Shown: in pieces, positions 22,961 through 33,380 of the stretch
Position numbering within the stretch: position 1 is the stretch's first letter
How the letters are laid out: every line of letters starts with the position of its first letter
Assembly (NCBI RefSeq): GCF_050947875.1
Contig: NC_134572.1
Coordinates: forward strand, 159,113,105-159,177,104
Reading direction: 5' to 3'
DNA from: Dermacentor variabilis
Lineage: Eukaryota > Arthropoda > Arachnida > Ixodida > Ixodidae
DNA length: 64,000 nt
Translations under genes and position numbers: made by a program
Notes under the pieces: model-generated
Told to the model about the DNA's origin: nothing
The model's input: only the letters and a program-made list of their open reading frames with translations
Database searches by the model: none

Positions 22961-23663
22961 TGGACATTCGTGAAAGACAATGCGAGCAAGGGGCTACGTA
23001 GTGTGCAGGGTGCCTGTGTTTTTTTTTTCTGACGGGTCACGACGTTGTGTGCGCGGCCTGCGCGGGTCCCTCGACGAGGAAGAGGGGGCGGTCAGTTAGG
23101 CACTAGATGGAGCACCTGTCGTGCGAGCCGCCAAAAACGCTGTACACGCTTCGTTAGTGCCATTCTCAACCGTATACCTCTCTGCGCTTGCACGCCATGC
23201 GCGGGTATGTATATGCACGCCTGCCTCGTGCGGAAGGAGGCGCCTTCCGTCGACGGGCTTGCACGCCGTGGAAATCACGTGGTCGCCGCCGAGGTGATTA
23301 CGACGCTCCGCGAGGCTTCGTCTGTGCGCCGATTGCGTTGAGTTCTTGCGTGATTGCGCGCCTGGCGAATGCCGCGCGTTGTGTGTGGACGATACGAGCC
23401 GTATAAAGTATATGAAGGATGGCAGTTTTGAAAAAAGGCGGGACGGGCACCGCAAGTCCGGCCCCCGGAGAGTGTTTTACGACGACCCGTAGGAGTTAAA
23501 CACGCAACATTTGCGTCATGCTCTAAGCTAGCGAGTTCAATGGCTCTGAAAGAGTACTTCATTGTATATGCCGCCCAGTTCAGTCCGTGCTGCAATGGCC
23601 TGTTGGTGCGCGTTTCTTTTTTACTGCTATTAGCATTGCTTGCCTACTACATGCGCTTTGAGC
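22961..23663. other. Unassigned DNA
   Basis: Moderately GC-rich to about 23400, with no recognisable gene. CACTAGATGGAG near 23101 is a weaker CTCF-like match. The stretch ends at the TATC microsatellite. Confidence 0.4.
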
Positions 23664-23766
<103 letters not shown>

Positions 23767-23817
23767 CTTACGATGACCGTGTGGCCCAAGTTGTCTACCA
23801 CCTTGGTCCACCATAGG

Positions 23818-24790
23818 TATGAGGTTGTCGTACGCGTCGTCGTCACGTATTTTTACGTCGACCCACATGCCCTAGTTGCCCCATAGCTCGGGCTACAAGG
23901 TATTCGCTCATGGTCGTGGTGCCGTCGTGGCCGTTGCATCGCTGCCATTGCGGCTTCGCCTTCCGACACTCGTCGTGCCGTCATCGTCACTCATCGTCGT
24001 CATGAAATTGTTGCCATGCCGTTGTCTCGATGCCGTCGTGGTCGGTCAATTGTCGTAACTCCCGCTTCATCATCCGATTCTCGTCATGCCGTCGTCGTCA
24101 CGCAGTCAACCCTCACAGTTATCCCACTGCCCTTATACAGCTGCCACGCTATCGTCGTCACTGCGTCGTCACGCATTCATTGGTTCTTCTATCGTTGACA
24201 TTCTAACTTCACTCGGCACTCGCCATGCATTCGTTGTCACGCCGTCATCGTCACGCCATCGTCGTCACAAAGTCAACACCATGCCATTGTCGTCATGACG
24301 TCGTCACTAACCTACTGTCTTACCATAGCCATCACTTCTGAAGCGTTATACCATTGTCACTGTATCGTCTTCGTCATTCCATCGACGTCATTTCTTCGCC
24401 ATTCTGTCGTAATCATGGTGCCATCTTTCAGTCGTGATTATTCCACTATTATGTCATCGTCGGCATTGCGTCGTCGTAGGACAGTCATCCTCATGCATTC
24501 ACTGTCATACCGTCATCATCATACTGTCGTAATCGTCCCATTGTTGTCATCCGATTGTCGTCAGCCATCGCCGTCACGCCGCTATCGTCATACTGTCTTC
24601 GTGATGCAGCCGTCGTCAAGCAGTGGTCATCGCACACTTGTCGGCCCGTTGTCTTCAGGTCGTCGGTATACCATCATCATCAATTGAGAATCACCACCCC
24701 ATTATCGCCGCGTTGTCGTCGTCATACCTCCTTCGAGGTTACGGTGTCGTCGTCACGCAGTCGTCGTCATGGTCATGGCCGATCTTGGCA
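23818..24790 (+). repeat. Degenerate GTCGTCAT-rich repeat, ~1 kb locus
   Basis: The region consists of variants of GTCGTCATGCC, CATTGTCGTCATG and CGTCACGCCATCG with no fixed period, although spacings of about 12-15 bases are frequent. Part of it near 24455-24515 resembles the small locus at 8.7 kb. Frames through it are rich in Ser, His and Arg from TCG/TCA/CAT/CGT codons and are not real genes. Confidence 0.8.
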
Positions 24791-25569
24791 CGCGAGTGCC
24801 ACAGCAAATTTGGGCGACACTGGAGGCAGCGTGTGTCGCACATAGCCGAAGCAACGAAAGTCTCAGGATGACCACCACAAATTTTAAATAAACATGTTTA
24901 AGCAATACCGTGTGTAGCTTCATTGCTTTCATGCTCATCGCACTGCCTTCGGCAGTCATCGTGAGATGAGTTCTACCTTAATTTTTCTCTCTCTACTTCT
25001 TTTTGCGCATGATTTCTCATTACCATGCTCCGACACTCTGTACAGCCGATAATGTCCTCCCTAATTTGGTGCTCCAGTTGAGTTCTAGATGCTGGGATTC
25101 CGCATTGTGCTGTCATTCGGATGTCTCAAGCAGCGGATCGAATGTGTGGCTTTGTGTAGCGGCACTCAATTCGACCAATTGCCCTGTCATAACCGCGACT
25201 ATTCGTTGTAATATTCTTCATTTATTTCGCCGTTACACGGGGATGACAGGCAGGCGAATTGGAAATACTTATAGGCATTAACTGAGTGCGAATTCGTGAA
25301 ACTACGCACTTGTTATTATTAAAATAATGGAACCTGTAAAATAAATCGAATTGCCTCTTAACGCAGGCAAACCTCTGAACGGATAGGAGAAATGCTATAC
25401 AGGCGCGTTGAGGCCATGATAAATATTTACGCAGTCATCGGAGAGGTAATTGGGCACTGTACTGGAAAGTAAACGTACGCCCACTATACACTAAATCATA
25501 CGTGCGATAAAATAATCCGCATGCAACTTCGCGCAACTCAAACACTGACGCGCCTTTCAGCCTGCCGAG
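24791..25569. other. Unassigned DNA
   Basis: Nothing recognisable. It bridges the degenerate repeat and the truncated LINE that begins near 25.57 kb. Confidence 0.45.
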
Positions 25570-25595
25570 CTGTTTAGAAAGCTGAAGAGTGTGCA

Positions 25596-26210
25596 TTGGT
25601 TGGCTTTACTCGCAAACAAATGTCATTGTATCCTGTTTCAATCAATGGTCAAGCTGTATCCCATGTTAAGGCTCATTGCTTTCTGGGTGTCATCATTGAC
25701 CGCAACCTCTCGTGGAGCCCTCACTGCGTCAATCTGAAGAAGTTAGTTGCCGTTGCTCAGGTCTTCAAATTTCCCTGCGGGAAAAACTGGGGTACAGCAA
25801 TCTGTTCTATGATGCATCTGTACATGGTACTTTTTCTCGGACTCCTACGCTACAGTCTACCAGTTTTGTCCAATACATGCAAGACGAGCTTTCGCGCTTT
25901 GGAAAGCATGCAAGGTCAAGGCCTACGTACTTGTTTAGGGCTGCCTCGGTGCATCTCAACCGCAGCAACAATTGCCATCGCGGGAGATCATATCATACAG
26001 ACACACGTACCTGTCGACTCTCTCGGAGTGCGCATTCGCCATCTGTCAAGGATCCCCGACCATCATTTGGCCTCCCTACCAGCCAAGAGACCTCAAGCGG
26101 CCTTTTCAATAGTGATTAGCGCTCATAGCGTCATCTTTTACACCGGCGGCGAAACCTTCATCTCCCCTGAGGTGCCTGCGACAGCCTCAAGTGAATTTTG
26201 GTATTCCTGG

Positions 26211-26257
<47 letters not shown>

Positions 26258-27079
26258 GATGGTTCGACCTCACCTACCAGCTCAACTACCCCATTCGTCG
26301 TTCCAGCTAAGCAGGTTACAGTTAGATTCAAATTGTCACACATGACTACATCTACGTCGGCAGAACTTGCAGCTCTCCATGTCGCTATGATGTACGTCAC
26401 CGAAGAGCCAACAGAGAAATTGGTCGTATTTTGTGATTCAAAGGCAGCTCTTCACAGTGTCGAGTCTGCATTACATCACAGAACTTACGAGCAGATGATA
26501 TCTGACATCAGGGAAGTGCGCCAGCATGCTCTGCAAATAGGGCACAACATTATATTTCAATGGATTCCTGCTCACTGTAGCATCGTCGGCAACAACCTCG
26601 CTGACAACGCTGCACAGTCTGCCCACGAAGATACCCAGACGCGTCCGACACCTTTGGCGAGGTCGGACGCTGCAAGGGAACTTCGCCTACTTGCACGCAA
26701 AAAGTCACAAGATCTCTGGATTTCAAGTGCCTTCAATTGCCGATTACATAAACTGGACCCCACGCTACGGCTTCAACTGCCATCTAGCCTTTCCCGTGGT
26801 GAAACAACCTTGCTGTGCCTCTTGTGGCTGGGAGTGGCGCTCATGAACGCATACTCCTACCGTATGGGAATGGCCGAGAGCCCGATGTGCGACTCCTGTG
26901 GATGGGAGGAAACATCGACCACCTATTGTGTACCTGCCCTCGCTACGATGTACAACGCCTCTCTCTGCGGGCAACTTTACACCGAATGGACTCGTGGCCA
27001 TACCGAGTCACTGGCACGAAAAGCGATTCGTGCACTAGCACAATACTTCAAGTGCACCGGCTTAAGAGACCGTTTATAG
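25596..27079 (+). pseudogene. LINE family 1 ORF2 C-terminal half, broken
   Basis: The first frame (25596-26345) holds the RT thumb (AHCFLGVIIDRNLSWSPH, LRTCLGLPRCIST). The second frame (from 26198) holds RNase H: YTDGST, TSAELAALHVAM, FCDSKAALHS and FQWIPAHCSIVGNNLAD. The knuckle region MCDSCGWEET follows. The frame change lies at a (TA)n expansion just before the first RNase H Asp. The endonuclease and RT palm are missing, so it is not functional. Confidence 0.85.
26214..26256 (+). repeat. (TA)n microsatellite inside a LINE RNase H segment
   Basis: About 21 AT dinucleotides lie immediately before ACCGATGGTTCG, which encodes TDGS. The relatives have a short TATAT there (encoding YTDAS or IYTDGS), so the array probably grew from that seed after insertion. 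Confidence 0.95.
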
Positions 27080-27245
27080 CGTCCCTGTGTATAGTGTCCC
27101 TCCCACACGCACTCAGTGTTTACTCTCTCCCTTTTTACCTCTTTCTATTCCCCTTTCCCTCCCCCCAGTGTAGGGTAGCAAACCGGGTGCTCTTCTGGTT
27201 GACCTCCCTGCCTCTCCTGTCCTTGCTTTCTCTCTCTCGTTCGTT

Positions 27246-28748
27246 GACGCTGTCACTCCTATTAGCACACCCCTGCTTAAAAGCAAAGCGAAAAAAATAC
27301 CTGAAGCATTGAACAATTTCACTGGTTCTGAAGTAATTTATAGTAACAGCAGTTGGCTTCTCTGACCACCCGAAACGACCCTAACTGTGCCAACACCCTG
27401 CGATGCTGTGCGATGTCTCCCAGCTAAGTTCAACAACGACGAAGGCACAACGATGTAGTCGAGTCGTCTAGTACTGATTCCTTTAGTTCGACAAGTCCTG
27501 TCATAACATCGCATCACGGATGAGAGCTCTGCCACCCGTCCCTGCAGGAACCGTAAGCTAAATCGCACTGTGGCCCGCGAACTTCTGTCAAAGGGTGTGC
27601 CTGGACGCGCGCAATTAGATTTCCTTGCACGAACATCCACTCGTGGATGAACGACGCTTGGACCACTTAGTTGCAAGTGTACGCAGCGTTAATTATGCCC
27701 TCTGCAAAGCACCGCGCACGAAGCACGACGGCAAAAGGCCGACCGAGCAATAGCGCGACCTCCCTAGTAAACAATCGTGACTGGCCAAATGGCGAGGCGC
27801 ACCTAATCGGCAAGCGTCGATTAAGCTTACATGGCCTCGTGACCGACAGCTCGAGATGGACGTGGCAGGCGTCGAAAGAGCTCGGAAAGATCCTCGGCCA
27901 CGGCTTACAGCCGCCGCGGAGGTGTCGGTCTCGCGCCCTTTCTCAAGGCGAATCGCGCCGCGCGATGCTTGATCAGAAAAGCTTGCGGCGCCGGTTTTAA
28001 TCCGTGACCGCGAGGTCTGCGCGGCTTCGCGCGTTTATGGAAAGCGAGAGGAAGCTCGAGATTTGCATAGAATAAAAAATGAAAGCCCGCTGCACACGCT
28101 GCTCCAAAAGCGACCTTGGGAGGACGAGTTGTTGCGCGCGCGGAAGTTTCCGGAATAATTGATGAGCTCCTACGCATTATCCGTACACTGCGGCCTAATA
28201 GCCCCTCGCTGCACTCGTGGGACGCCTTCGCGGTGTCGACCGTGCGTGATGCATGTGGGGAACAAGACAAATTGTTTTCACTGGCTGAAGGTTTCAAAGC
28301 TTGCTCGTGTGCATCGAACGGGCTGCACTTGTTCTGTTTTGGCTGGGTGTACATCCCGCAGTTCTAAAGATAAACACTCCCGTTTCTCACCATTGTTACC
28401 TTGCTAGAGAAAAGGAGCTTCCTGATTGTCTTACTTAAGCTGAGACCGGCTGGGCGTCCTCCCCGTTGGCGCTTCGCACTGAGCTATTGCAATTTCGGGA
28501 CTGCAATGTACGAAGTCAGCGCGAAGCGTTGGTGATTGGCTAAGCGAGTTACTGGGCTGGCACGTACGCGAGCTGGCACGTGGCCGACTTTATTTTTTCC
28601 GTAGTACCTTCACCCTCTGAGGCCTTATTTATATTTGCTGCTCTTACCGTACATTTCAGTGGGTGACCGCTACTCATTCTCCTACACGTTGCTGAATCAC
28701 TGAGTGATGCTTACTGCTGTTGCCATGTCCTCGTAGCCATTGTCAGTA
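27246..28748. other. Unassigned DNA
   Basis: No gene recognised. The block 27700-28060 is moderately GC-rich, and a CCAAT-type GATTGGCT occurs at about 28531. Frames on both strands have no recognisable domain. Confidence 0.4.
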
Positions 28749-29232
28749 GGGGCGAAGCCAGGGGGGGGGGGGACTTATGGGGCTTCAGCCCCCCCCCCCC
28801 CCCGAAATTTTTTCGTGCTGTCCATGCGCCGCCGGCCGCAACAACCCTCGGCGCAGGAAATCATGCTCGATTTTGTCTAGAATGTCCTCTTCACGCTCGA
28901 AAAAACATTTTACCGCGAACATTGCGAAATTGGGCGGGATTTCGCGGCAGCGCCCATGCACCGGGAGTCACATATCGTAACGCAAGGAGCTCCATCCGAG
29001 CACAAACTTGCGGCCGGGCTCATCGCGGCATATCGCTGAGGCCGCGGAATCGGGAGCGCTTGGATTTCAATTCTGACACTTTATGGGTATAAAGTTCTAA
29101 TAAACTTTTGATGCGACAGGTGCATTGATATTTCCAAAGTCGTGCTTTGGATTTTCAATTTCGGAACTTTGTGGGCCTAATGTTGTTATAAATAATTGAC
29201 GCCAAAGGTGCATTGACTTTTCTAAAGTCCTA
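28749..29232 (+). repeat. Dispersed repeat: poly-G/poly-C hairpin head and two ~88 bp tandem units
   Basis: The left edge reads GGGGCGAAGCCAG, a run of about 12 G, a short spacer, GGCTTCAG and about 16 C. The two runs are complementary and could pair. Further right, two adjacent units of about 88 bases, near 29058-29145 and 29146-29232, share TTGGATTTCAATT, ACTTTRTGGG, GGTGCATTGA and TCYAAAGTC in the same order. A related poly-C end with CTGGCTACGCCACTG is seen at 33.32 kb. It is probably a non-autonomous dispersed element of unknown class. Confidence 0.5.
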
Positions 29233-30530
29233 GATCGGAACATACAACGAGACAAGCCAAATCAACATACTTTCAGACAAGTTGACAGAACACGCAGCGA
29301 GATACGATGAGACGAAGCGTTGTGGTGGTTCATTTGTGCCGTCATGTCGCATAAAAAAATATTAACTTTTTTTTTTCACCTACGCCAAAGCATCCATGTC
29401 AAGACACTAAAGCCAGCCAGGGTAACTACGTTCTTATTTATTTTTTCTACCTTGACTTTTATTCGTGAGGACACATTGAGCCTCTTAATTTTTTTTATTC
29501 TCGCTACCATACCCGCGGGCTGGCAGAGCCAGCCAGAGCGCATGCGTTTTTCTCGTGTTGCCCCGAAACCACCGCGCGGCGTACTTCGGTGCGCGTGTGG
29601 TTTTCTCTGGCCGAGTGAATTTTCGCCTGGCAGAGTTTTGGACGTATTCTGCCTAGCAGACGAGAAGAAGAAACAATGGGCGCTCACCGCCATCACTGTG
29701 AAGACTTGACGGATTACACCGTGTTCGCTTGAGGGCAACCTCTCCGGAAAGTCTTGTCTCGCCGGTGTAAAATACCGAGCACTATGCGTATGGTTCTCAG
29801 TGGACCGAGCGTCTCACGTTTTCTTCGATATTCATTCGGTAGCCACATAAGGTGCCCTAAGTAGGCATTGCATTGTCGCCAACATACTCTCCTTTGCGTT
29901 TTTTATTTCATTTCGGTGCCCCCGCCCCACAAAAGGAAAGAAAGAAAGATACATTGTTGCGGCGCAGCGAATTGTCGCATGGTGACAGTTTGTTACTTCT
30001 TTTGCGGAAAGTAATCGGCCACAGCACGCTTCGGTTGCCAGATACTATTATTATATTATTGCGATAGCAATTATATGAAGACTTCAGGTGCATTCCTGCT
30101 GTCACCGTCGCCCTCATGTTTCGTATGAAGTCTCAGGGCAAGTACGTGCGAGTGAAAGAGTAGTGGGGGGGTGGGGGTGGAATGGGTGAGCCGACGATGG
30201 TGGCTCAGTCTTGCGTGCGCAATGAAGAAAAGCGGGGAGCAAGCGCGCTGCCTTCCGTCGCACGGGATACATCGGATGGGGTGGATGGAATGGGGACGGG
30301 ATCTAGGATTCTGTGAATCTGTGATTGCGCTACATGTTTGTTTGCCTTGTTTGACGCATTATATACAGTGACTTTTTCTTGGATACATAGATTTATTGGA
30401 GACTTTTACGTATATTTAAATATCTTGTTGCAAGGTTTTGTGTATACGTGCAGTGAACTTTCTTTCCAGCGACACGTTTTTAACCTTTATCAAGCATTTG
30501 TATATTACATGGTATCTTCGCATTTCTAAT
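29233..30530. other. Unassigned DNA
   Basis: No gene recognised. A GC-rich patch at 29560-29650 and a G-run near 30163-30180 are present. The stretch ends at the mariner terminal repeat. Confidence 0.45.
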
Positions 30531-30702
30531 GAACGAGGACGAGTTAAATGAAAGTGAGCCTACCCACCCCGCGCAATAATGGTTCAGTTCATTATCTGCG
30601 AGGCATGCGCGTAGCACACAGACATCTTTCATTTACAAAAAGTGACACGCAGATGTGAGGGTAAATGTTCTTTAATGCTCTCATACACTGGATTGAACAT
30701 GG

Positions 30703-32016
30703 TTGCGTGACGTAATGAACACTTCAGAAGTTGAGCTGCGGGGTGTCGTGAATGTTTTGACAGCTGAAGGTGTTTCCCAAAAGGAAATTATTCGCCGTAT
30801 GGCTGCCGTGTACGCTGAACATTCCATTTCATTGGCCACTGTGAAGCATTGGAGCAAACGGTTGAAAAAGGACGTGAAAGTTGCAAAGACGATCCAAGAC
30901 CGGGCCAAAGCCATTGTGTAATCACTCCCAACACAAGTGCAAAAGTTGACGAGCTGATGAGACAAGAACGAAGGATAAACGTCGATGAAGTCGTAGAGCG
31001 TGTGAACATCAGTCGCGGTTCGGTTCACACCATAATTCATGAACATCTCGGTCATCGGCTCTTGTGTGCGCAATGGATGCCCAAGATTTGGAACCACCGC
31101 CAGAATACGGAGAATTTCGGCGCTGCCTTTACTCATCTGATCCGGTATCAGAATGAGGGTGACGACTTCTTGTCTGCAATTGTGATCGGTGACGCACCAT
31201 GGTGCCACTACTACGAGCCTGAAACACGACGGCAAAGCTATACAGTGGAATCAGTCGAATTCAACGTCCCCCCCCCCCCCCCACCCTCCAAAGAAAGCAA
31301 AGGTGGTCATTTCTGCCGGAAAGGTGTTGTTTACTATGTTCTTTACGATCGTCAGGGGCCATTACTGATAGAATTTTCTAAAGCCGGAGAAACTATCAAT
31401 CGTTTCCGATATTGTGAAACGCCGGATCGGCTGCGTGTCGCAAACAAGAACAAACGACGTGGAAAATTGACGAATGGCGTCATCTTGTTCCACGACCTGG
31501 CTATGGTATTGGGCTGCTGAGCACGAGGTCGCGGAATCGAATCCCGGCCACGGCGGTCGCATTTCGATGGGGGCGAAATGTGAAAATGCCTGTGTACTTA
31601 GATTTAGGTGCACGGTAAAGAACCCCAGGTGGACGAAATTTCCGGAGTTCTCTACTACGGCGTGCCTCATAATCAGGAAGTGGTTTTGACACGTAAAACC
31701 CCATAATTGGATTTTAAGTTTTCCACAATGCCCGTCCCCACGTCGCTGATGTGGTTAATACAAAACTGGCAAAGTTCAAGTGGGAAACGCTGCAGCATCC
31801 GCCATACAGCTCAGACCTGTCGCCTTGAGACTTGCACATTTTGGGGCAAACGAAAAAAAACAGCTTAAGGAAAACAGATTCGTGTCGGACGATCACGTGA
31901 AAGACTCAGTTGCAGATTTCTTGAAGCAGCAACCTCAGGAGTTTTATGAGACGGGAATCACCCAACTTGTTAGTCAATGGGATAAATGTCTAAATGCTCA
32001 TGGAGACTACTTTTAA
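30703..32016 (+). pseudogene. mariner transposase, broken by frameshifts, a poly-C run, a SINE and a stop
   Basis: The enzyme excises and inserts the element through a DD34D site. The N-terminal helix-turn-helix part is readable (SEVELRGVV, KEIIRRMAAVYAEHS). A frame change near 30.90 kb is followed by VDELMRQERRINVDEVVERV. The first catalytic Asp lies in GDAPWCHYYEPETRRQS; the motif is altered from the usual D-E-T-W. A run of about 15 C at 31269-31283 lies in the coding region. The second Asp is in VILFHD, directly at the SINE insertion, and the sequence resumes after the SINE as NARPHVADVVN. The third Asp region (YSSDLSP) is followed by a TGA. The last residues, KCLNAHGDYF, are intact. Confidence 0.88.
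31494..31720 (+). repeat. Ruka SINE inside the mariner transposase
   Basis: Contains CTGCTGAGCACGAGGTCG, GGAATCGAATCCCGG, GATGGGGGCGAAATG, AAGAACCCCAGGTGG, GGCGTGCCTCATAATCAG and GACACGTAAAACCCC. The 5' start is slightly truncated. The short duplication TTCCAC at 31488-31493 and 31721-31726 brackets it, within coding sequence that reads continuously into the second half of the transposase once the SINE is skipped. Confidence 0.9.
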
Positions 32017-32077
32017 ATTAAGTACCCCGTTCGTCACATATTTGCATTGTCTCACTTTTATTTGACTCGCCCCCGTA

Positions 32078-32592
32078 TATCTTGCAGAACGGCTTCATAT
32101 AGGTGCTCTCTGTTAGGACAGTAATTAAGGTGCAATTACTCACGATACACGACCGGTGACAGCTGGTCCTGCGTAATACGTTAGAATAAATGACAGCGTC
32201 ATTGAGATTTTTCACTGGCCGTTGCATATGTACAAAAATGTAAACAAGGCTGTTGAATGACAAAGTTTCATTAACATATTTGTCCTCAACTTGTTCATTT
32301 CATGGCCTTTACATTTTTCGTATCAGTGACATGCACTGCCTTGCTGATTTCGAACTGATATAGTTCTAAGGATCGTGTGATATTTCCTTTACTTGTTAAA
32401 TAGACAAAAACATGGAAGCATTAATATCAGTTATATTGAGCACAATTTCGGGCGCATACGAGTATATCTTCTTATTTAAAAATACATATATTACTTGTTT
32501 TGACAGTGCGTATCGTTCAGGAATTCGTTTGCAGCATCCTTGGCAATGGCAATGCAGTTATTATTCATGTATTTGATCTCTCGACAAATTGT
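32078..32592. other. Unassigned AT-rich DNA between mariner and fold-back copy C
   Basis: AT-rich with no gene or repeat I recognise. Confidence 0.45.
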
Positions 32593-32596
32593 TTAA

Positions 32597-33297
32597 GAGG
32601 AAGCTTTAGCTCGGGCCCAACTCCGACGCGGCCTATTCAACGCTTTTCTGAGATAACCCCAGGATCACTTTTAATGGAATTTGTTGAATTTGACAAAGTT
32701 AACTTCCAGTATCTATTGGAAGCGGAAGTTCGATTTAGGGCCTGAATTTTGTTTAAAATATTTTGAAAAATTTGAAAGTGCGAAAAAAATAGAAGCACGA
32801 CGTTTACAAGCTATAATCTCTTCATCAAAAACAGATATCGCGGTTCTTCAAACGGCATCTATTATAAGAGTGAAAGCGGACAAATTCGGTATGTTCATTT
32901 ATATCTTTAGTGAATTAGTAACGTGGTGCACAAGGGTTTTGCAAAAGCCGTATTTCGATAATGCTAAATTCTTTGAGATTCATTTGTAACATATCAATTT
33001 TGTCCGCTGTAGATGTACTATTAGATGCGATTCACAGAATTGTGATATTATTTTTCATTGTTGAGTTACAGAGTTTTAAACGGGACAGTTTTGTTTTCTG
33101 AAAATTTGAGATTTGTGCCAATTTTTAATACAAAATTGACAATCGAAACGAAAAATTCGAAATCAGAAGGCAGTTATAATTTAAGTTTTTCTTTTAAATG
33201 CAACAAACCTCATCAAATTTTGTGCAGTGGTTGCTGAGAAAAAGTAATGCACCTACTGCATGTATTTAGATAGGAGCATCCAAGATAAAGTTTCCTC
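32597..33297. mobile_element. Fold-back palindromic element copy C (~700 bp)
   Basis: Starts GAGGAAGCTTTAGCTCGGG after TTAA (32593-32596) and ends AAGTTTCCTC before TTGA (33298-33301), a one-base variant of TTAA. The halves are mutually complementary: GCATCTATTATAAGAG and AGCGGACAAATTCGGTATG in the left half mirror GCATCTAATAGTACATC and AGCGGACAAAATTGATATG, the reverse complement of the right half. It aligns with copies A and B throughout. No coding capacity. Confidence 0.78.
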
Positions 33298-33298
33298 T

Positions 33299-33380
33299 TG
33301 AGGAAGAGGCCAAGCTGAAACGTGAGCTATCCCCCCCCCCCCCCCCCCCCGAACGATATTTCTGGCTACGCCACTGCTTG
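33299..33380 (-). repeat. Poly-C-headed repeat remnant
   Basis: A run of about 20 C (33331-33350) is followed by GAACGATATTTCTGGCTACG. On the minus strand this reads GTGGCGTAGCCAGAAATATC and then poly-G, resembling the head of the repeat at 28.75 kb. Only the end is present. Confidence 0.4.

Larger units (their letters stand above)
25570..27245 (+). mobile_element. LINE family 1, copy 2 (5'-truncated)
   Basis: This fragment starts inside the RT thumb region and runs through RNase H, the C-terminal knuckle region and the 3' UTR. The 3' UTR phrase CAGTGTAGGGTAGCAAACCG recurs, with small changes, in reverse at about 3370-3390, tying this copy to the 3.3-8.6 kb element. The end near 27245 has CTCTCTCTCG, a decayed CT tail. 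Confidence 0.85.
30531..32077 (+). mobile_element. mariner DNA transposon, inactive, carrying a nested Ruka SINE
   Basis: The ends form an imperfect terminal inverted repeat. The left end has ACGAGGACGAGTTAAATGAA and AAGTGAG; the right end reads, on the opposite strand, ACGGGGGCGAGTCAAATAAA and AAGTGAG. Without the SINE (about 227 bases with its duplication) the element is about 1.3 kb, the usual mariner length. Transposase sequence fills the interior in several frames. A TA follows the right end, consistent with TA insertion; the left flank is less clear. Confidence 0.88.

Noticed and set aside
30681..31235. 184-codon minus-strand frame
   Set aside because: Shadow of the mariner transposase, which is clearly encoded on the plus strand.
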